From NCBI GenBank assembly GCA_902593675.1, contig CACJJI010000002.1:1-64000 (forward strand): a DNA stretch of 64,000 nucleotides. The letters run 5' to 3'. Under the pieces are notes generated by a model. The model did no database searches. It saw only the letters and a program-made list of their open reading frames with translations, and was not told where the DNA came from. Positions 1-8,487 of this stretch are shown here, piece by piece. The stretch is from an uncultured SAR86 cluster bacterium. GTDB taxonomy: Bacteria; Pseudomonadota; Gammaproteobacteria; Magnimaribacterales; D2472. The position numbers and the translations under genes are program-made. Each line of letters starts with the position of its first letter. The stretch's first letter is position 1.

Positions 1-1148
1 ATCCAAGCCATATTTCTACCAACATTAACCAACTTTTGCTCTGAGGGTTTTGAATTGACAAAACTGCGGTAGATATCCATTGTAAAAATTGTGCTGACAC
101 TATTCGTCATAGATGCCAGTGAAGAAACTATTGCTGCAACTAGTGCTGCAAAAGTTAGGCCTAGCAGACCATTAGGCAATAAAGACATCATCATAGGGTA
201 TGCTTGGTCTGATTTTTCTAGCGTAGGATAAATAACAGCTGCGCAGATTCCTGGAAGCACAACTACAAATGGCATTAAAAGTTTTAAATATGCAGCAAAC
301 ATGACGCCTTTTTGGGCCTCAGGTAATGATTTAGCCCCTAAAGCTCTTTGCGTTATATATTGATTAAAACCCCAATAGGCAAAATGGGCTATCCACAAAC
401 CTCCTATCAAAACCCAAACTCCCGGTAGGTCCTTATAAGCTGGATGATCAGCAGACAAAATCATATCAAATTTTTCGGGAAGCAATTGATAAACTTGGCC
501 CAAGCCATTGATCACTCCTGCGCCATCAGATATTTGATTCAATGCGATATAAGATACAGATAAACCACCAAAAATTAATAATATAACTTGGATAATATCT
601 GTCATAGCTACCGCTTTAAGCCCTCCCCAGAGTGAATAAGCTAAAGAAAGAAGGCCTAAGAGCACCAAGCCATAAAATAAATCTAAACCTGTTAATGAAT
701 TAATTGCCAGCGAGCCAAGCCATAAAACACTTGTCAAATTTATAAATACATATACTGCCAACCAAAAGAAGGAAAGCACAAGACTGACTCTCTTATCGAA
801 TCTTTGCTCAAGAAACTGAGGCATTGTATAAATTTGTTTTTCAAGAAACAGTGGTAAGAAATACTTTGCCATCACTATCAATGCTATAGCCGCCGTTAAT
901 TCATAGGTTGCTATTGCCATGCCTACAACAAAACCTTGGCCGGACATTCCAATAATTTGTTCTGCTGAAATATTTGCAGCAATTAATGAGGCTCCAATAG
1001 CCCACCATGGCAAAGATCTACCTGCTAAAAAATAATCTTCTGCTGTTTTTTCAACGCCTTGTTGAGATCGAGAAACATATTGAGCCAGAAAAATTATCCC
1101 AACACAGTAAAAACCGACAATGAATATGTCTAAATTACTAAACAACAT
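1..1148 (-). CDS. Sodium/solute symporter (SSS family, SGLT-like), 3' part outside window
   Basis: Inner-membrane Na+-coupled solute carrier; only the N-terminal ~382 residues are in the window and the reading frame runs off the left edge. Translation from the ATG at 1148 gives a first membrane segment (IFIVGFYCVGIIFLA), then the family-typical loop EDYFLAGRSLPWWAIGASL followed by NISAEQIIGMSGQGF, which closely matches SGLT/vSGLT-type sugar carriers (family knowledge). Further hydrophobic segments follow. A GGGGTGG Shine-Dalgarno-like run lies about 8 bases before the ATG. The gene is divergent from the LacI-family regulator at 1235 and a putative operator sits just upstream of it. A sugar substrate is inferred from the fold and the adjacent Entner-Doudoroff genes; the exact sugar cannot be read from the sequence. 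Confidence 0.9.
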   Translation of the reverse strand, partial: MLFSNLDIFIVGFYCVGIIFLAQYVSRSQQGVEKTAEDYFLAGRSLPWWAIGASLIAANISAEQIIGMSGQGFVVGMAIATYELTAAIALIVMAKYFLPLFLEKQIYTMPQFLEQRFDKRVSLVLSFFWLAVYVFINLTSVLWLGSLAINSLTGLDLFYGLVLLGLLSLAYSLWGGLKAVAMTDIIQVILLIFGGLSVSYIALNQISDGAGVINGLGQVYQLLPEKFDMILSADHPAYKDLPGVWVLIGGLWIAHFAYWGFNQYITQRALGAKSLPEAQKGVMFAAYLKLLMPFVVVLPGICAAVIYPTLEKSDQAYPMMMSLLPNGLLGLTFAALVAAIVSSLASMTNSVSTIFTMDIYRSFVNSKPSEQKLVNVGRNMAW

Positions 1149-1163
1149 TAATACACCACCCCA

Positions 1164-1179
1164 TTGATATCGTTGTCAA
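1164..1179. promoter_or_regulatory. Putative LacI-family operator in the symporter/lacI divergent promoter
   Basis: Imperfect palindrome TTGATATCGTTGTCAA with the central CG typical of LacI-family operators. On the plus strand it contains a -35 like TTGATA (1164-1169), 16 bases before TACATT (1186-1191), which would drive the regulator gene. On the minus strand a promoter TTGCCT (1217-1212), 17-base spacer, GATAAT (1194-1189) would start near 1182, placing the palindrome at about +3 to +18 of the symporter transcript. Three similar sites occur at 4317, 39991 and 62828. Binding by the adjacent regulator is inferred. Confidence 0.7.
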
Positions 1180-1234
1180 AGAACATACATTATCGTTAAA
1201 ATAGTAAGATAAGGCAATCATAATTAAAAAAAGC

Positions 1235-2242
1235 ATGGCAGTTACAATCAAAGATGTCTCAAAAGATGCAGCAGTATCAATTAAAACTGTATCAAGGGTT
1301 ATTAATAACGAAGCAAATGTTGCAGAAACAACAAAAGTAAAAGTGCTGGCATCTGTGAAAAAACTTGGTTTTAAACCTAATAAAAGCGCCCAAAGCCTTA
1401 GATCGAAAAAGTCCTATATGCTTGCTTTACTATATGATAATCCCAACAAATCTTACTTAGCTGATGTGCAGAGTGGCATCTTTAATGCTTGTAAAAGCAC
1501 TGGTTATAATTTGGTTATTCAAGAATGTGATTACAAATCTAACAAATTAAAAAAAGACATTGTTAAGTTTGTTGAAGATTTTAGAATAGATGGCTTAATT
1601 GTTACCCCTCCACTCAGTGACATGGAGGATTTCCTTCAAAATCTAGATAACCATGAAATAGAATATTCAGTAATCGCCCCTAGTACAAGGAAACCAGAAT
1701 CGCTGCATGTTTCCTCAAATGACTATGAAGCTGCTTATTCCCTAACCTCTGAAATTATCAAACACGGTCATGAAGAAATAGGTTTTATAAAAGGCCATCC
1801 CAAACATTCTGCATCTCATTTACGATTCAATGGTTTTGTTGACGCAATCAAAAATAATGGAATGCGCATCAATGAGCATTGGATCAAACAAGGTAATTTT
1901 AGTTTTAAATCAGGTTTTGATGCTGGAGTTGAAATTTTTCATTCTGAAAAAATTCCTACAGCAATTTTTGCAAGCAATGACTCTATGGCAGCGGGGATAA
2001 TGAAATCTGCTCAAATGAAAGGCCTGAAGGTGCCGCATGAACTTTCTCTAGCAGGATTTGATGACTCCCCTATTGCTCATCAGATTTGGCCAGCCTTGAC
2101 AACTGTCAAGCAACCTGTAGAAAAAATGGCAGCACATGCTGCAAAAATACTAATTGCTAAATTTGATGGTTTGGCAGAACAAACAAAATCTAAAGAATTT
2201 AAATCAGAACTCATCGTTAGAGAATCTTTAAAAACCTTATAA
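1235..2242 (+). CDS. LacI-family transcriptional regulator
   Basis: DNA-binding sugar-responsive regulator. Residues 1-50 form the LacI helix-turn-helix (IKDVSKDAAVSIKTVSRVIN), followed by the hinge helix region around NKSAQSLRSKKS and then a periplasmic-binding-protein-like effector domain (about 60-335) with the typical FASNDSMAAGIM and SLAGFDDSPIA motifs near the C-terminus. At 335 residues it has the usual family length. It is divergent from the symporter gene and close to pyk and zwf-edd-eda, so it most likely controls their expression; the palindrome at 1164-1179 overlaps its own predicted -35 box, suggesting autoregulation. The stop overlaps the convergent marC by 6 bases. The effector is unknown; a sugar or an Entner-Doudoroff intermediate is a reasonable inference. 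Confidence 0.92.
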   Translation: MAVTIKDVSKDAAVSIKTVSRVINNEANVAETTKVKVLASVKKLGFKPNKSAQSLRSKKSYMLALLYDNPNKSYLADVQSGIFNACKSTGYNLVIQECDYKSNKLKKDIVKFVEDFRIDGLIVTPPLSDMEDFLQNLDNHEIEYSVIAPSTRKPESLHVSSNDYEAAYSLTSEIIKHGHEEIGFIKGHPKHSASHLRFNGFVDAIKNNGMRINEHWIKQGNFSFKSGFDAGVEIFHSEKIPTAIFASNDSMAAGIMKSAQMKGLKVPHELSLAGFDDSPIAHQIWPALTTVKQPVEKMAAHAAKILIAKFDGLAEQTKSKEFKSELIVRESLKTL

Positions 2243-2863
2243 CTTAAAAGACTCAATCACACCCGCAACTACAAACTCTATTGCTAAAGCTCCTAGCAGG
2301 ATTCCAAAAATCTTTTGAACGACAATTATAATTGTTGGTCCAACTTTTGCTGAAAGGCTCGCTGAAAGCCACATTGCAAAGGCGACCAAAATAACAATGA
2401 TTAAAATTGGGAGGAAATTAATCAAAATTTGAGTTGGATCGCTTGAGTTTGTTTCAGCAATTAATAAAGCTGTGGTCATAGCGCCCGGTCCTGCAATCAG
2501 TGGAATTGCCAATGGAAATATTGCAAGAGACTGAATTGATTCATCATCTAAAGCTACTTCAGCAGTGTTTTGTCTTCTAGTTTGTCTTTGCTCCAAGACC
2601 ATTTGAAATGCAATGGCAATTAAAAATAAGCCTCCTATAATTTTAAATGAGCTCATTGAGATACCCATTAGATCTAATACTGAAGTCCCAAATAAATAAA
2701 ATAGCGCTAAAATAAAAAAAGATACTATTGATGCCTGAATATAGATTCTTTTTACATCCGTTTTATTTAAACCCTGTGTAAGACTTGCAAAGATAGGTAC
2801 AAGTGCAATTGGATCAACTGCGACAAATAACAAAATAGTATTCTCTAGGACTTGATCAAACAT
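2237..2863 (-). CDS. MarC-family integral membrane protein
   Basis: Predicted six-helix inner-membrane protein of the MarC/UPF0056 family (208 residues). The N-terminus LLFVAVDPIALVPIFASLTQ contains the family's conserved first helix with the D-P pair, and the mid-protein segment FPLAIPLIAGPGAMTTALLI is the second hallmark repeat. The function of the family is unresolved; an old link to multiple antibiotic resistance did not hold up and a transporter role is only presumed. It follows pyk with a one-base gap on the same strand, so it is probably co-transcribed with pyk and falls under the putative operator at 4317. The ATG at 2863 gives a membrane segment directly at the N-terminus, as expected for the family. 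Confidence 0.88.
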   Translation of the reverse strand: MFDQVLENTILLFVAVDPIALVPIFASLTQGLNKTDVKRIYIQASIVSFFILALFYLFGTSVLDLMGISMSSFKIIGGLFLIAIAFQMVLEQRQTRRQNTAEVALDDESIQSLAIFPLAIPLIAGPGAMTTALLIAETNSSDPTQILINFLPILIIVILVAFAMWLSASLSAKVGPTIIIVVQKIFGILLGALAIEFVVAGVIESFKL

Positions 2864-2864
2864 A

Positions 2865-4286
2865 TTATGTTGAAATTATTTGAATAGAATCTGTATGAGA
2901 TGCTGAATATATACCTGCTATAAGGACAAATTTTAATGATTTCTTAACTTTAGTTTCTGAATTTAAAATTGATTTTATCCTTGAAATTGTGCTTGATTGA
3001 TTTTTTATGGATTTAATAAATCGGGGTTGCATTCCACCAATCAAACTTAGTTGATGAAAGGTATCTCTATTATTCGTAAATGCATATATCGGCATCCGAA
3101 AAGGCTTGGTATTAGAGACCACATTTGCAGTTTGACCAGATCTAGTAATAATTACTATCGCGTCTGCGTTAACTCTCGATGCAAGATCACGGGCTCCTTT
3201 TGCTATATTTTGCCAGTCTGAATTATCTTGAAGAAATTTCTCATAACCAAGTGTTCTAAAATGCTCTGTTTTACTGGCTATTTTTTTAATCATTTTTATG
3301 CATTGAATGGGATATTTACCAATACTTGTCTCGCCAGAAAGCATGACTGCATCAGAGCCTTCATATATTGCATTTGCAACATCTGTGACCTCAGCTCTGG
3401 TTGGTGTTGGGTTATTAATCATGGATTCTAATAAATGAGTTGCAACGATTGATCTTCTTCCCCACTTAGCACTCGCATACATAATTCTTCTCTGAATATT
3501 AGGCAAATCTGCAAGGTCTGTCTCAATACCAAGATCTCCCCTAGCAACCATTACTATATCTGCAGCTTGAGTAATTTCATGTATGTTGTCGAGACCTTCT
3601 TGATTTTCAATTTTTGCAATAATTTTAATTTGTGATTTTTTTCTTTTCAAAATGGATCTTAAAGTTACAATATCCTTGGCAGACCTAACAAATGACAGAG
3701 CAATAAAACTAACGTTGTGCTTTATAGCAAAGCTAATATCTTTTCGATCTTTTTTAGTAATTGAGGGCAAGTCAACTCTTACTCCAGGAAGATTTACATG
3801 ACGCTTGCTTCCTAGGGTTCCCCCATCAAGGACTTTGCATTTAAGGTTTTCTTTATCTTTAGCTAAAACCTGGAAATTAAGCAACCCATTATCAATGCTT
3901 ATCTTAGATCCTTTATCTACGCTTTTAATCAAACCCTTATAATTAATCTTTATAGAAGAGGTTTCGACATCCACATCATCCCTGATGGTAAGATTTACGA
4001 CATCACCAGTCTTCAAGTCAATGTCAGAATGATTAATACCCGTTCTTATTTCTGGTCCTTGAGTGTCAAGCAATATACCAATAGGTCCAAATAGGTTTGA
4101 TTGCTTTTTATTTAGCTTATGAATAGATTCTATAATTGAGATGGCATCGGTATGAGATGCATGGGACATATTAATTCGCGCCACATTCATGCCAGCTGAA
4201 TGAAGGTCTCTTAAATCATTGTATTTATTAGTTCTAGGACCAATTGTTGCAATGATTTTTGTTTTAGTAACTAACATGTTCCGCAT
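2865..4286 (-). CDS. pyk: Pyruvate kinase
   Basis: Converts phosphoenolpyruvate and ADP to pyruvate and ATP in the cytoplasm. The N-terminus TKIIATIGPRT is the family start; RINMSHA follows; IKIIAKIENQEGL is the active-site signature with its catalytic lysine; VMVARGDLGIE carries the metal-binding acidic residues; ANAIYEGSDAVMLSGETSIGKYP completes the barrel; the C-terminal ~120 residues form the allosteric domain. Length 473 is normal. The ATG at 4286 has a GGAG 5 bases upstream; an alternative ATG lies at 4277. It is divergent from zwf across a 100-base region holding the putative operator at 4317, so glycolytic/Entner-Doudoroff exit and entry enzymes are likely co-regulated. Confidence 0.95.
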   Translation of the reverse strand: MRNMLVTKTKIIATIGPRTNKYNDLRDLHSAGMNVARINMSHASHTDAISIIESIHKLNKKQSNLFGPIGILLDTQGPEIRTGINHSDIDLKTGDVVNLTIRDDVDVETSSIKINYKGLIKSVDKGSKISIDNGLLNFQVLAKDKENLKCKVLDGGTLGSKRHVNLPGVRVDLPSITKKDRKDISFAIKHNVSFIALSFVRSAKDIVTLRSILKRKKSQIKIIAKIENQEGLDNIHEITQAADIVMVARGDLGIETDLADLPNIQRRIMYASAKWGRRSIVATHLLESMINNPTPTRAEVTDVANAIYEGSDAVMLSGETSIGKYPIQCIKMIKKIASKTEHFRTLGYEKFLQDNSDWQNIAKGARDLASRVNADAIVIITRSGQTANVVSNTKPFRMPIYAFTNNRDTFHQLSLIGGMQPRFIKSIKNQSSTISRIKSILNSETKVKKSLKFVLIAGIYSASHTDSIQIIST

Positions 4287-4316
4287 GATACTCCATTAAG
4301 ACTTAAAGTGAATATA

Positions 4317-4345
4317 TTGACATCGTTGTCATAGAAAAGTATATT
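4317..4345 (+). promoter_or_regulatory. zwf promoter overlapped by putative LacI-family operator
   Basis: A strong sigma-70-like promoter: perfect -35 TTGACA at 4317-4322, 17-base spacer, TATATT at 4340-4345, predicted start near 4352, 35 bases before the zwf ATG. The palindrome TTGACATCGTTGTCAT (4317-4332) covers the -35 box and most of the spacer, a position expected to block RNA polymerase. It is nearly identical to the site at 1164-1179. The same dyad is 31 bases upstream of the pyk start on the other strand, so it could regulate both directions. Confidence 0.72.
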
Positions 4346-4386
4346 CTATTTTTCAAAGGGGAATATTAGTAGATACCGACCATACA

Positions 4387-5829
4387 ATGAATATATTTAT
4401 TTTTGGTGGAACAGGTGATTTAGCACAAAGAAAGTTGCTGCCAGCGCTTTATAGGCATTTCAAGGCAGCAAGGCTTAGCTCTCAAGTAAAGGTATATGGG
4501 ATTGGCTCTAGCAGTCTTGATATTTTATCTTATCAACAAGAAGTTAAAAATAAACTTACTATTAATCTTGAATCGATAGAGTATGAAGAAAGTACAGTTA
4601 ATAGATTTCTTGAAATTATTTCTTATATCAAAATTGATTTCAATATCAATAAAGACTTTGATTCTCTTAAAAAAATAACCTCAAACAAGGATCGAAATTT
4701 ATTTTACTTAGCGGTTTCACCGATTTTCTATACACTTATTGCAGATAGCTTGAATAATCAAAGCATTATAGGCTCCCTCTCCTCCATAATAGTAGAAAAA
4801 CCAATCGGCAATGACCTTCAGTCATCTATTGATATTAATGAATCATTGGCTCTATATTTTAATGAAAGCCAAATCTTTAGAATTGACCATTATCTTGGTA
4901 AGGAAGCAGTACAAAATCTTCTAGCGTTAAGATTTGGAAATATTTTATTTGAAAAAATATGGTCTAATGTCGCCGTAGATCATGTTCAGATTACAGTTGC
5001 TGAAACGCTAGGATTGGAAAAAAGAGGATCCTACTACGATCAAACTGGGGCCATAAAAGACATGCTACAAAATCACCTTCTCCAGATTCTGTGCTTGGTA
5101 GCAATGGAACCACCTACACACATAAATTCAGAGTCAATCAGAGATGAGAAATTAAAGGTCCTTAGATCCCTTAGGCCTTTTAAGGCAAATGAGACTAGTG
5201 ACCATCTTGTGATCGGTCAATATAAGGATGGTGCCATAAACTCAAAGACAATTACCTCATATATAGATGAAATTGGAGTAAATCAAGAAAGCAATACTGA
5301 AACTTTTGTTGCACTAAAGTTATGGATCGATAATTGGCGATGGTCAGGGGTCCCCTTCTTTTTAAGAACAGGCAAAAGAATGGCAGAAAAGCGGTCAGAG
5401 ATAGTTATACAATTTAAATCTGTTCCCCATAATATTTTTGATTCAAAAAGCAAACAAAAAGATAATCAATTAATTATAAGACTTCAGCCTGAAGAAAGCA
5501 TAAAGCTAAAAATAATGATTAAAAAGCCTTCCGCTTCTGGCTTCCATCTGCAAGAGCTTCCTCTTGACTTATTGTTTGATGATTATTATGAAGATGATCA
5601 TCTGGATGCTTATGAAAGACTATTGATGGATATCATTGAAAATAAACCCTCCTTATTCATGAGAAGAGATGAAGTAGAGGAAGCATGGCGCTTTACAGAT
5701 CAACTAGTCAATTCAATTAGTGAGTCAGAAACCAGTCTTGCAAAATATAATGCAGGTAGCTGGGGCCCTTCTAGCTCAGATTTGCTCATAGCAAATCAAA
5801 ATGCCAAATGGAATAATGAGGAAGATTGA
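4387..5829 (+). CDS. zwf: Glucose-6-phosphate 1-dehydrogenase
   Basis: Oxidises glucose 6-phosphate to 6-phosphogluconolactone with NAD(P)+, the entry step to the Entner-Doudoroff and pentose phosphate routes. The N-terminal Rossmann motif FIFGGTGDLAQRKLLPALY (residues 3-21) binds the cofactor, and FRIDHYLGKEAVQNLLALRF around residues 160-180 is the substrate-binding signature with the catalytic region. SGVPFFLRTGKRM follows in the C-terminal domain. Length 480 is usual. Its TGA stop is followed directly by the edd ATG, and edd is followed by eda, giving a zwf-edd-eda operon. The gene for 6-phosphogluconolactonase, often found between zwf and edd, is absent here. Confidence 0.95.
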   Translation: MNIFIFGGTGDLAQRKLLPALYRHFKAARLSSQVKVYGIGSSSLDILSYQQEVKNKLTINLESIEYEESTVNRFLEIISYIKIDFNINKDFDSLKKITSNKDRNLFYLAVSPIFYTLIADSLNNQSIIGSLSSIIVEKPIGNDLQSSIDINESLALYFNESQIFRIDHYLGKEAVQNLLALRFGNILFEKIWSNVAVDHVQITVAETLGLEKRGSYYDQTGAIKDMLQNHLLQILCLVAMEPPTHINSESIRDEKLKVLRSLRPFKANETSDHLVIGQYKDGAINSKTITSYIDEIGVNQESNTETFVALKLWIDNWRWSGVPFFLRTGKRMAEKRSEIVIQFKSVPHNIFDSKSKQKDNQLIIRLQPEESIKLKIMIKKPSASGFHLQELPLDLLFDDYYEDDHLDAYERLLMDIIENKPSLFMRRDEVEEAWRFTDQLVNSISESETSLAKYNAGSWGPSSSDLLIANQNAKWNNEED

Positions 5830-7614
5830 ATGTTAAACAAAATTGATCAAATTAAAGCGAGAATTCAACTACGAAGTCAGCTTACCAGATCTAAATATTT
5901 AGAAGAAGTTGACGAATGGAAAAAGAATTCACCAAATAGAAACTCAGTAGGGTGTTCCAATCTTGCTCATGCTTTTGCTGCTTGCAATAAAAATCTTCAA
6001 AACTCTGATTTAAATTCAAAAAAATTTATTGGGATTATTACTGCATATAATGACATGCTGTCTGCCCATGCTCCTTTTGAGAGCTATCCCCCCATGCTAA
6101 AAGAAGAAGGAAATAAGCTCAATCTTAATATTCAAGTTGCTGGGGGTGTTCCTGCAATGTGTGATGGTATTACACAAGGGGAGCCAGGAATGGAACTTTC
6201 ATTATTCAGCAGAGATACTATTGCATTATCTACAGTAATTGGTTTATCGCACAATATTTTTGACTCAGCTATATGCATGGGTACTTGCGACAAAATTGTT
6301 CCAGGGCTTTTAATTGGAGCTTTAAAATTTGGGCATTTACCTATAATTTTTCTACCTGGTGGACCTATGTCTTCGGGTATATCAAATGCTAAAAAAGCTG
6401 AAGCAAGACAAGCCTATGCTGTAGGAGAAATTCAGAAGATAGATTTATTGAATATTGAACAGCAAGCTTATCATTCAAGTGGAACTTGCACATTTTACGG
6501 AACAGCTAACACCAATCAATTAATTGCTGAAGCAATGGGTTTCCAGTTACCTGGAGCTGCATTTACCCCAACAGAATCTCCAGTAAGAGATTATCTTAAC
6601 AAGGAATCTCTTAAGGCGCTGATCAGGTTAATGGATGCAGAAATAGGCTTGGGCGAAATGCTAGACATTAAAAATTGGATGAATGCATTGATAGTATTGT
6701 TAGCTAGCGGAGGTTCGACTAACTTAGTAATTCACTTAATTGCAATGGCAAGGTCTGCAGGTTACATACTAACGATTGAGGACTTTAATGATTTATCTTG
6801 CATTATTCCCCTTCTTTGTGAGGTTTACCCAAATGGAACTGCAGATGTGAACGAATTTCATTCAGAGGGTGGCATTGCTAGATTGCTTTATAACCTGATG
6901 GAAGGAGATTTAATTTATAAAGATATTGAAACCGTTGCTGGTTTTGGTTTGGAAAGCTATACGAAGATACCTTACATTGATGACGTAAATACTAAAAATC
7001 TTAAATGGAAAAATTTAGATCAGAATCAAAATACAAAAAGTATCTCAACGATTGATAATCCATTTAAATCTAATGGGGGAATTAAATTCATTGGCGGAGA
7101 GATTGCAGAGGGTGTGATAAAAGTTTCTGCATTGAAAGATGAAAATGAAATTATTATTGCTCCTGCAAAAGTTTTTTTAAGCCAAGAAGATGTTTTAGAT
7201 GCATTTAAAAATGGGGACCTTGATTCTGACTTATTCATTGTCTTGCTTGGCCAAAGTCCGGAGGTAAATGGAATGCCAGAACTTCATAAGTTGACATCAC
7301 CTATCAATGTACTTCAGAAGAAAGGCTATAAAATTGCACTAATAACTGATGGACGTATGTCTGGTGCATCTGGATCTTTTCCCGCCTTAATTCATGCAGT
7401 AAGTAAAAATGAAAACTTATATAAAATTCAGAATAATGATCAGCTGACTCTTGACTTAAAAAATGCTTTATTTTCAATTGAAAATTTTAAATCTGCTGAA
7501 AGAAAACCAATTAAAATTGAAACAGATAATAATGGCTTAGGTCGCAGTTTGTTTGAGCTTTTTAGAAATAATGTAAGCTCAGCAAATTCAGGTGCCTCAA
7601 TATTTATTAAGTAG
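5830..7614 (+). CDS. edd: Phosphogluconate dehydratase (Entner-Doudoroff)
   Basis: Dehydrates 6-phosphogluconate to 2-keto-3-deoxy-6-phosphogluconate; an iron-sulfur enzyme of the IlvD/Edd family. Visible hallmarks are NDMLSAHAPFESYP, GGVPAMCDGITQGEPGMELS, AICMGTCDKIVPGLLIGALKFG (cluster-ligand cysteine), SGTCTFYGTANTNQ, and the C-terminal DGRMSGASGSFPALIHAV. At 594 residues it matches Edd rather than the shorter variants of IlvD. Its start directly abuts the zwf stop, so translation is probably coupled. Expression should follow the operator-containing promoter at 4317. Confidence 0.95.
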   Translation: MLNKIDQIKARIQLRSQLTRSKYLEEVDEWKKNSPNRNSVGCSNLAHAFAACNKNLQNSDLNSKKFIGIITAYNDMLSAHAPFESYPPMLKEEGNKLNLNIQVAGGVPAMCDGITQGEPGMELSLFSRDTIALSTVIGLSHNIFDSAICMGTCDKIVPGLLIGALKFGHLPIIFLPGGPMSSGISNAKKAEARQAYAVGEIQKIDLLNIEQQAYHSSGTCTFYGTANTNQLIAEAMGFQLPGAAFTPTESPVRDYLNKESLKALIRLMDAEIGLGEMLDIKNWMNALIVLLASGGSTNLVIHLIAMARSAGYILTIEDFNDLSCIIPLLCEVYPNGTADVNEFHSEGGIARLLYNLMEGDLIYKDIETVAGFGLESYTKIPYIDDVNTKNLKWKNLDQNQNTKSISTIDNPFKSNGGIKFIGGEIAEGVIKVSALKDENEIIIAPAKVFLSQEDVLDAFKNGDLDSDLFIVLLGQSPEVNGMPELHKLTSPINVLQKKGYKIALITDGRMSGASGSFPALIHAVSKNENLYKIQNNDQLTLDLKNALFSIENFKSAERKPIKIETDNNGLGRSLFELFRNNVSSANSGASIFIK

Positions 7615-7615
7615 T

Positions 7616-8209
7616 ATGCAATTTAAGCCGCCTGTATACCTTCCAACTCTAACTATCTCATCGATAGATGAAGCTAGGATAGTAAATAAAATTATACAAT
7701 CAGTGGGTATTCCTTACATAGAAGTAACATTAAGGTCTACTGTATCAATAGAGGCTATAGACTATATCGCAGATCAGACTAATATTAATCTAGGTATAGG
7801 AACTGTTCTAAATACAAACCAGTTATTAAATTTGCCAATTCATAAAATTAAATTTGTAGTCTCGCCAGGCTTCAATAAGGATGTTGCCTATTTCTGTAAA
7901 GAAAATAATATCGAATATATACCCGGTGTTGAAACAAGCTCAGAAATCATGAAAGCTCAAAATTATGGGTTTAATGTTTTAAAATTTTTTCCAGCTGAGC
8001 TTGCGGGAGGTATTCAGAAGCTTAAAGCGCTTGCAAGTATTTTTCCAAAAGTTAGTTTTATGTGCACAGGTGGAATTAATTTAGAAAATTATAAAAAATA
8101 TATTGAGTTGCCAAACGTATGTACAGTGGGAGGCTCATTCATACTTCCAAAGAAATTAATCAAAGCTGACAATGTAAATGTAGCAATAAACCACTTAAAT
8201 TTATTATAG
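7616..8209 (+). CDS. eda: 2-keto-3-deoxy-6-phosphogluconate aldolase
   Basis: Cleaves KDPG to pyruvate and glyceraldehyde 3-phosphate, completing the Entner-Doudoroff pathway. YIEVTLRS contains the conserved glutamate, FVVSPGFN the phosphate-binding part, and VLKFFPAELAGG the Schiff-base lysine; MCTGGIN and VGGSFILP close the barrel. I chose the ATG at 7616, one base after the edd stop, over an upstream in-frame GTG at 7592 that would overlap edd by 23 bases; the resulting ~197 residues fit the family. It is the last gene of the zwf-edd-eda operon. The family also includes hydroxy-ketoglutarate aldolases, but the context settles on KDPG. Confidence 0.93.
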   Translation: MQFKPPVYLPTLTISSIDEARIVNKIIQSVGIPYIEVTLRSTVSIEAIDYIADQTNINLGIGTVLNTNQLLNLPIHKIKFVVSPGFNKDVAYFCKENNIEYIPGVETSSEIMKAQNYGFNVLKFFPAELAGGIQKLKALASIFPKVSFMCTGGINLENYKKYIELPNVCTVGGSFILPKKLIKADNVNVAINHLNLL

Positions 8210-8211
8210 GC

Positions 8212-8235
8212 AAAAAAAAACAGAGCTAGGCTCTG
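8212..8235 (-). terminator. Intrinsic terminator (minus strand; weak on plus)
   Basis: Six-pair stem CAGAGC/GCTCTG (8221-8226 with 8230-8235) and a 3-base loop. On the minus strand it is followed by nine consecutive T (complement of 8212-8220), a strong intrinsic terminator for the ncRNA at 8212-8431. On the plus strand, the eda side, the T tract is short (TCTTTT). Confidence 0.8.
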
Positions 8236-8431
8236 TCTTTTCAGTTCGAGATTGGAAGGGGTCTAAAGTGAGAATCTCTTTAGCTCCTTGGAGGCTTTCT
8301 CTTTCCTCCTTGGTGGGTTACTAAGCTCTTTTTTATCGTCGACTCTTAATAACGCTTTCGCCCTTCGTCTCTTCCTTCTCTTTCTCTCTTACTCCCGTCT
8401 GCAGTTGATTGTAAGTCGGTCCGAGTTGGTC
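8212..8431 (-). ncRNA. Candidate structured small RNA (~220 nt), family not recognised
   Basis: No convincing ORF occupies 8210-8487, yet the minus strand reads as a complete transcription unit: promoter TTGACT, 16-base spacer, TATATT (8464-8437), predicted start near 8431, and terminator at 8235-8212. The RNA is purine-rich, with six GGA triplets (complements of sites between about 8286 and 8422). It contains GGAGG/CCTCC pairing (8290-8294 with 8305-8309) and CTAAAG/CTTTAG pairing (8263-8268 with 8278-8283). Repeated GGA motifs, one next to a hairpin, recall CsrA/RsmA-binding RNAs of the CsrB/RsmZ type. This is only a resemblance. I see no tmRNA, RNase P or E. coli-like 6S features. Confidence 0.6.
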
Positions 8432-8436
8432 TATTA

Positions 8437-8464
8437 AATATACGCCTTTAGGAAATAGAGTCAA
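8437..8464 (-). promoter_or_regulatory. Predicted sigma-70 promoter of the ncRNA
   Basis: On the minus strand: TTGACT (8464-8459, 5 of 6 consensus), 16-base spacer, TATATT (8442-8437, 5 of 6 consensus). It lies just beyond the stop of the GH2 gene and points into a region with no ORF that ends in a strong terminator. Confidence 0.65.
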
Positions 8465-8487
8465 CACTTTTTTTAAAAAAAATATAA

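Noticed and set aside
7592-7615. Upstream GTG start for eda
   Set aside because: It would overlap edd by 23 bases; the ATG at 7616 directly follows the edd stop and fits the family N-terminus.
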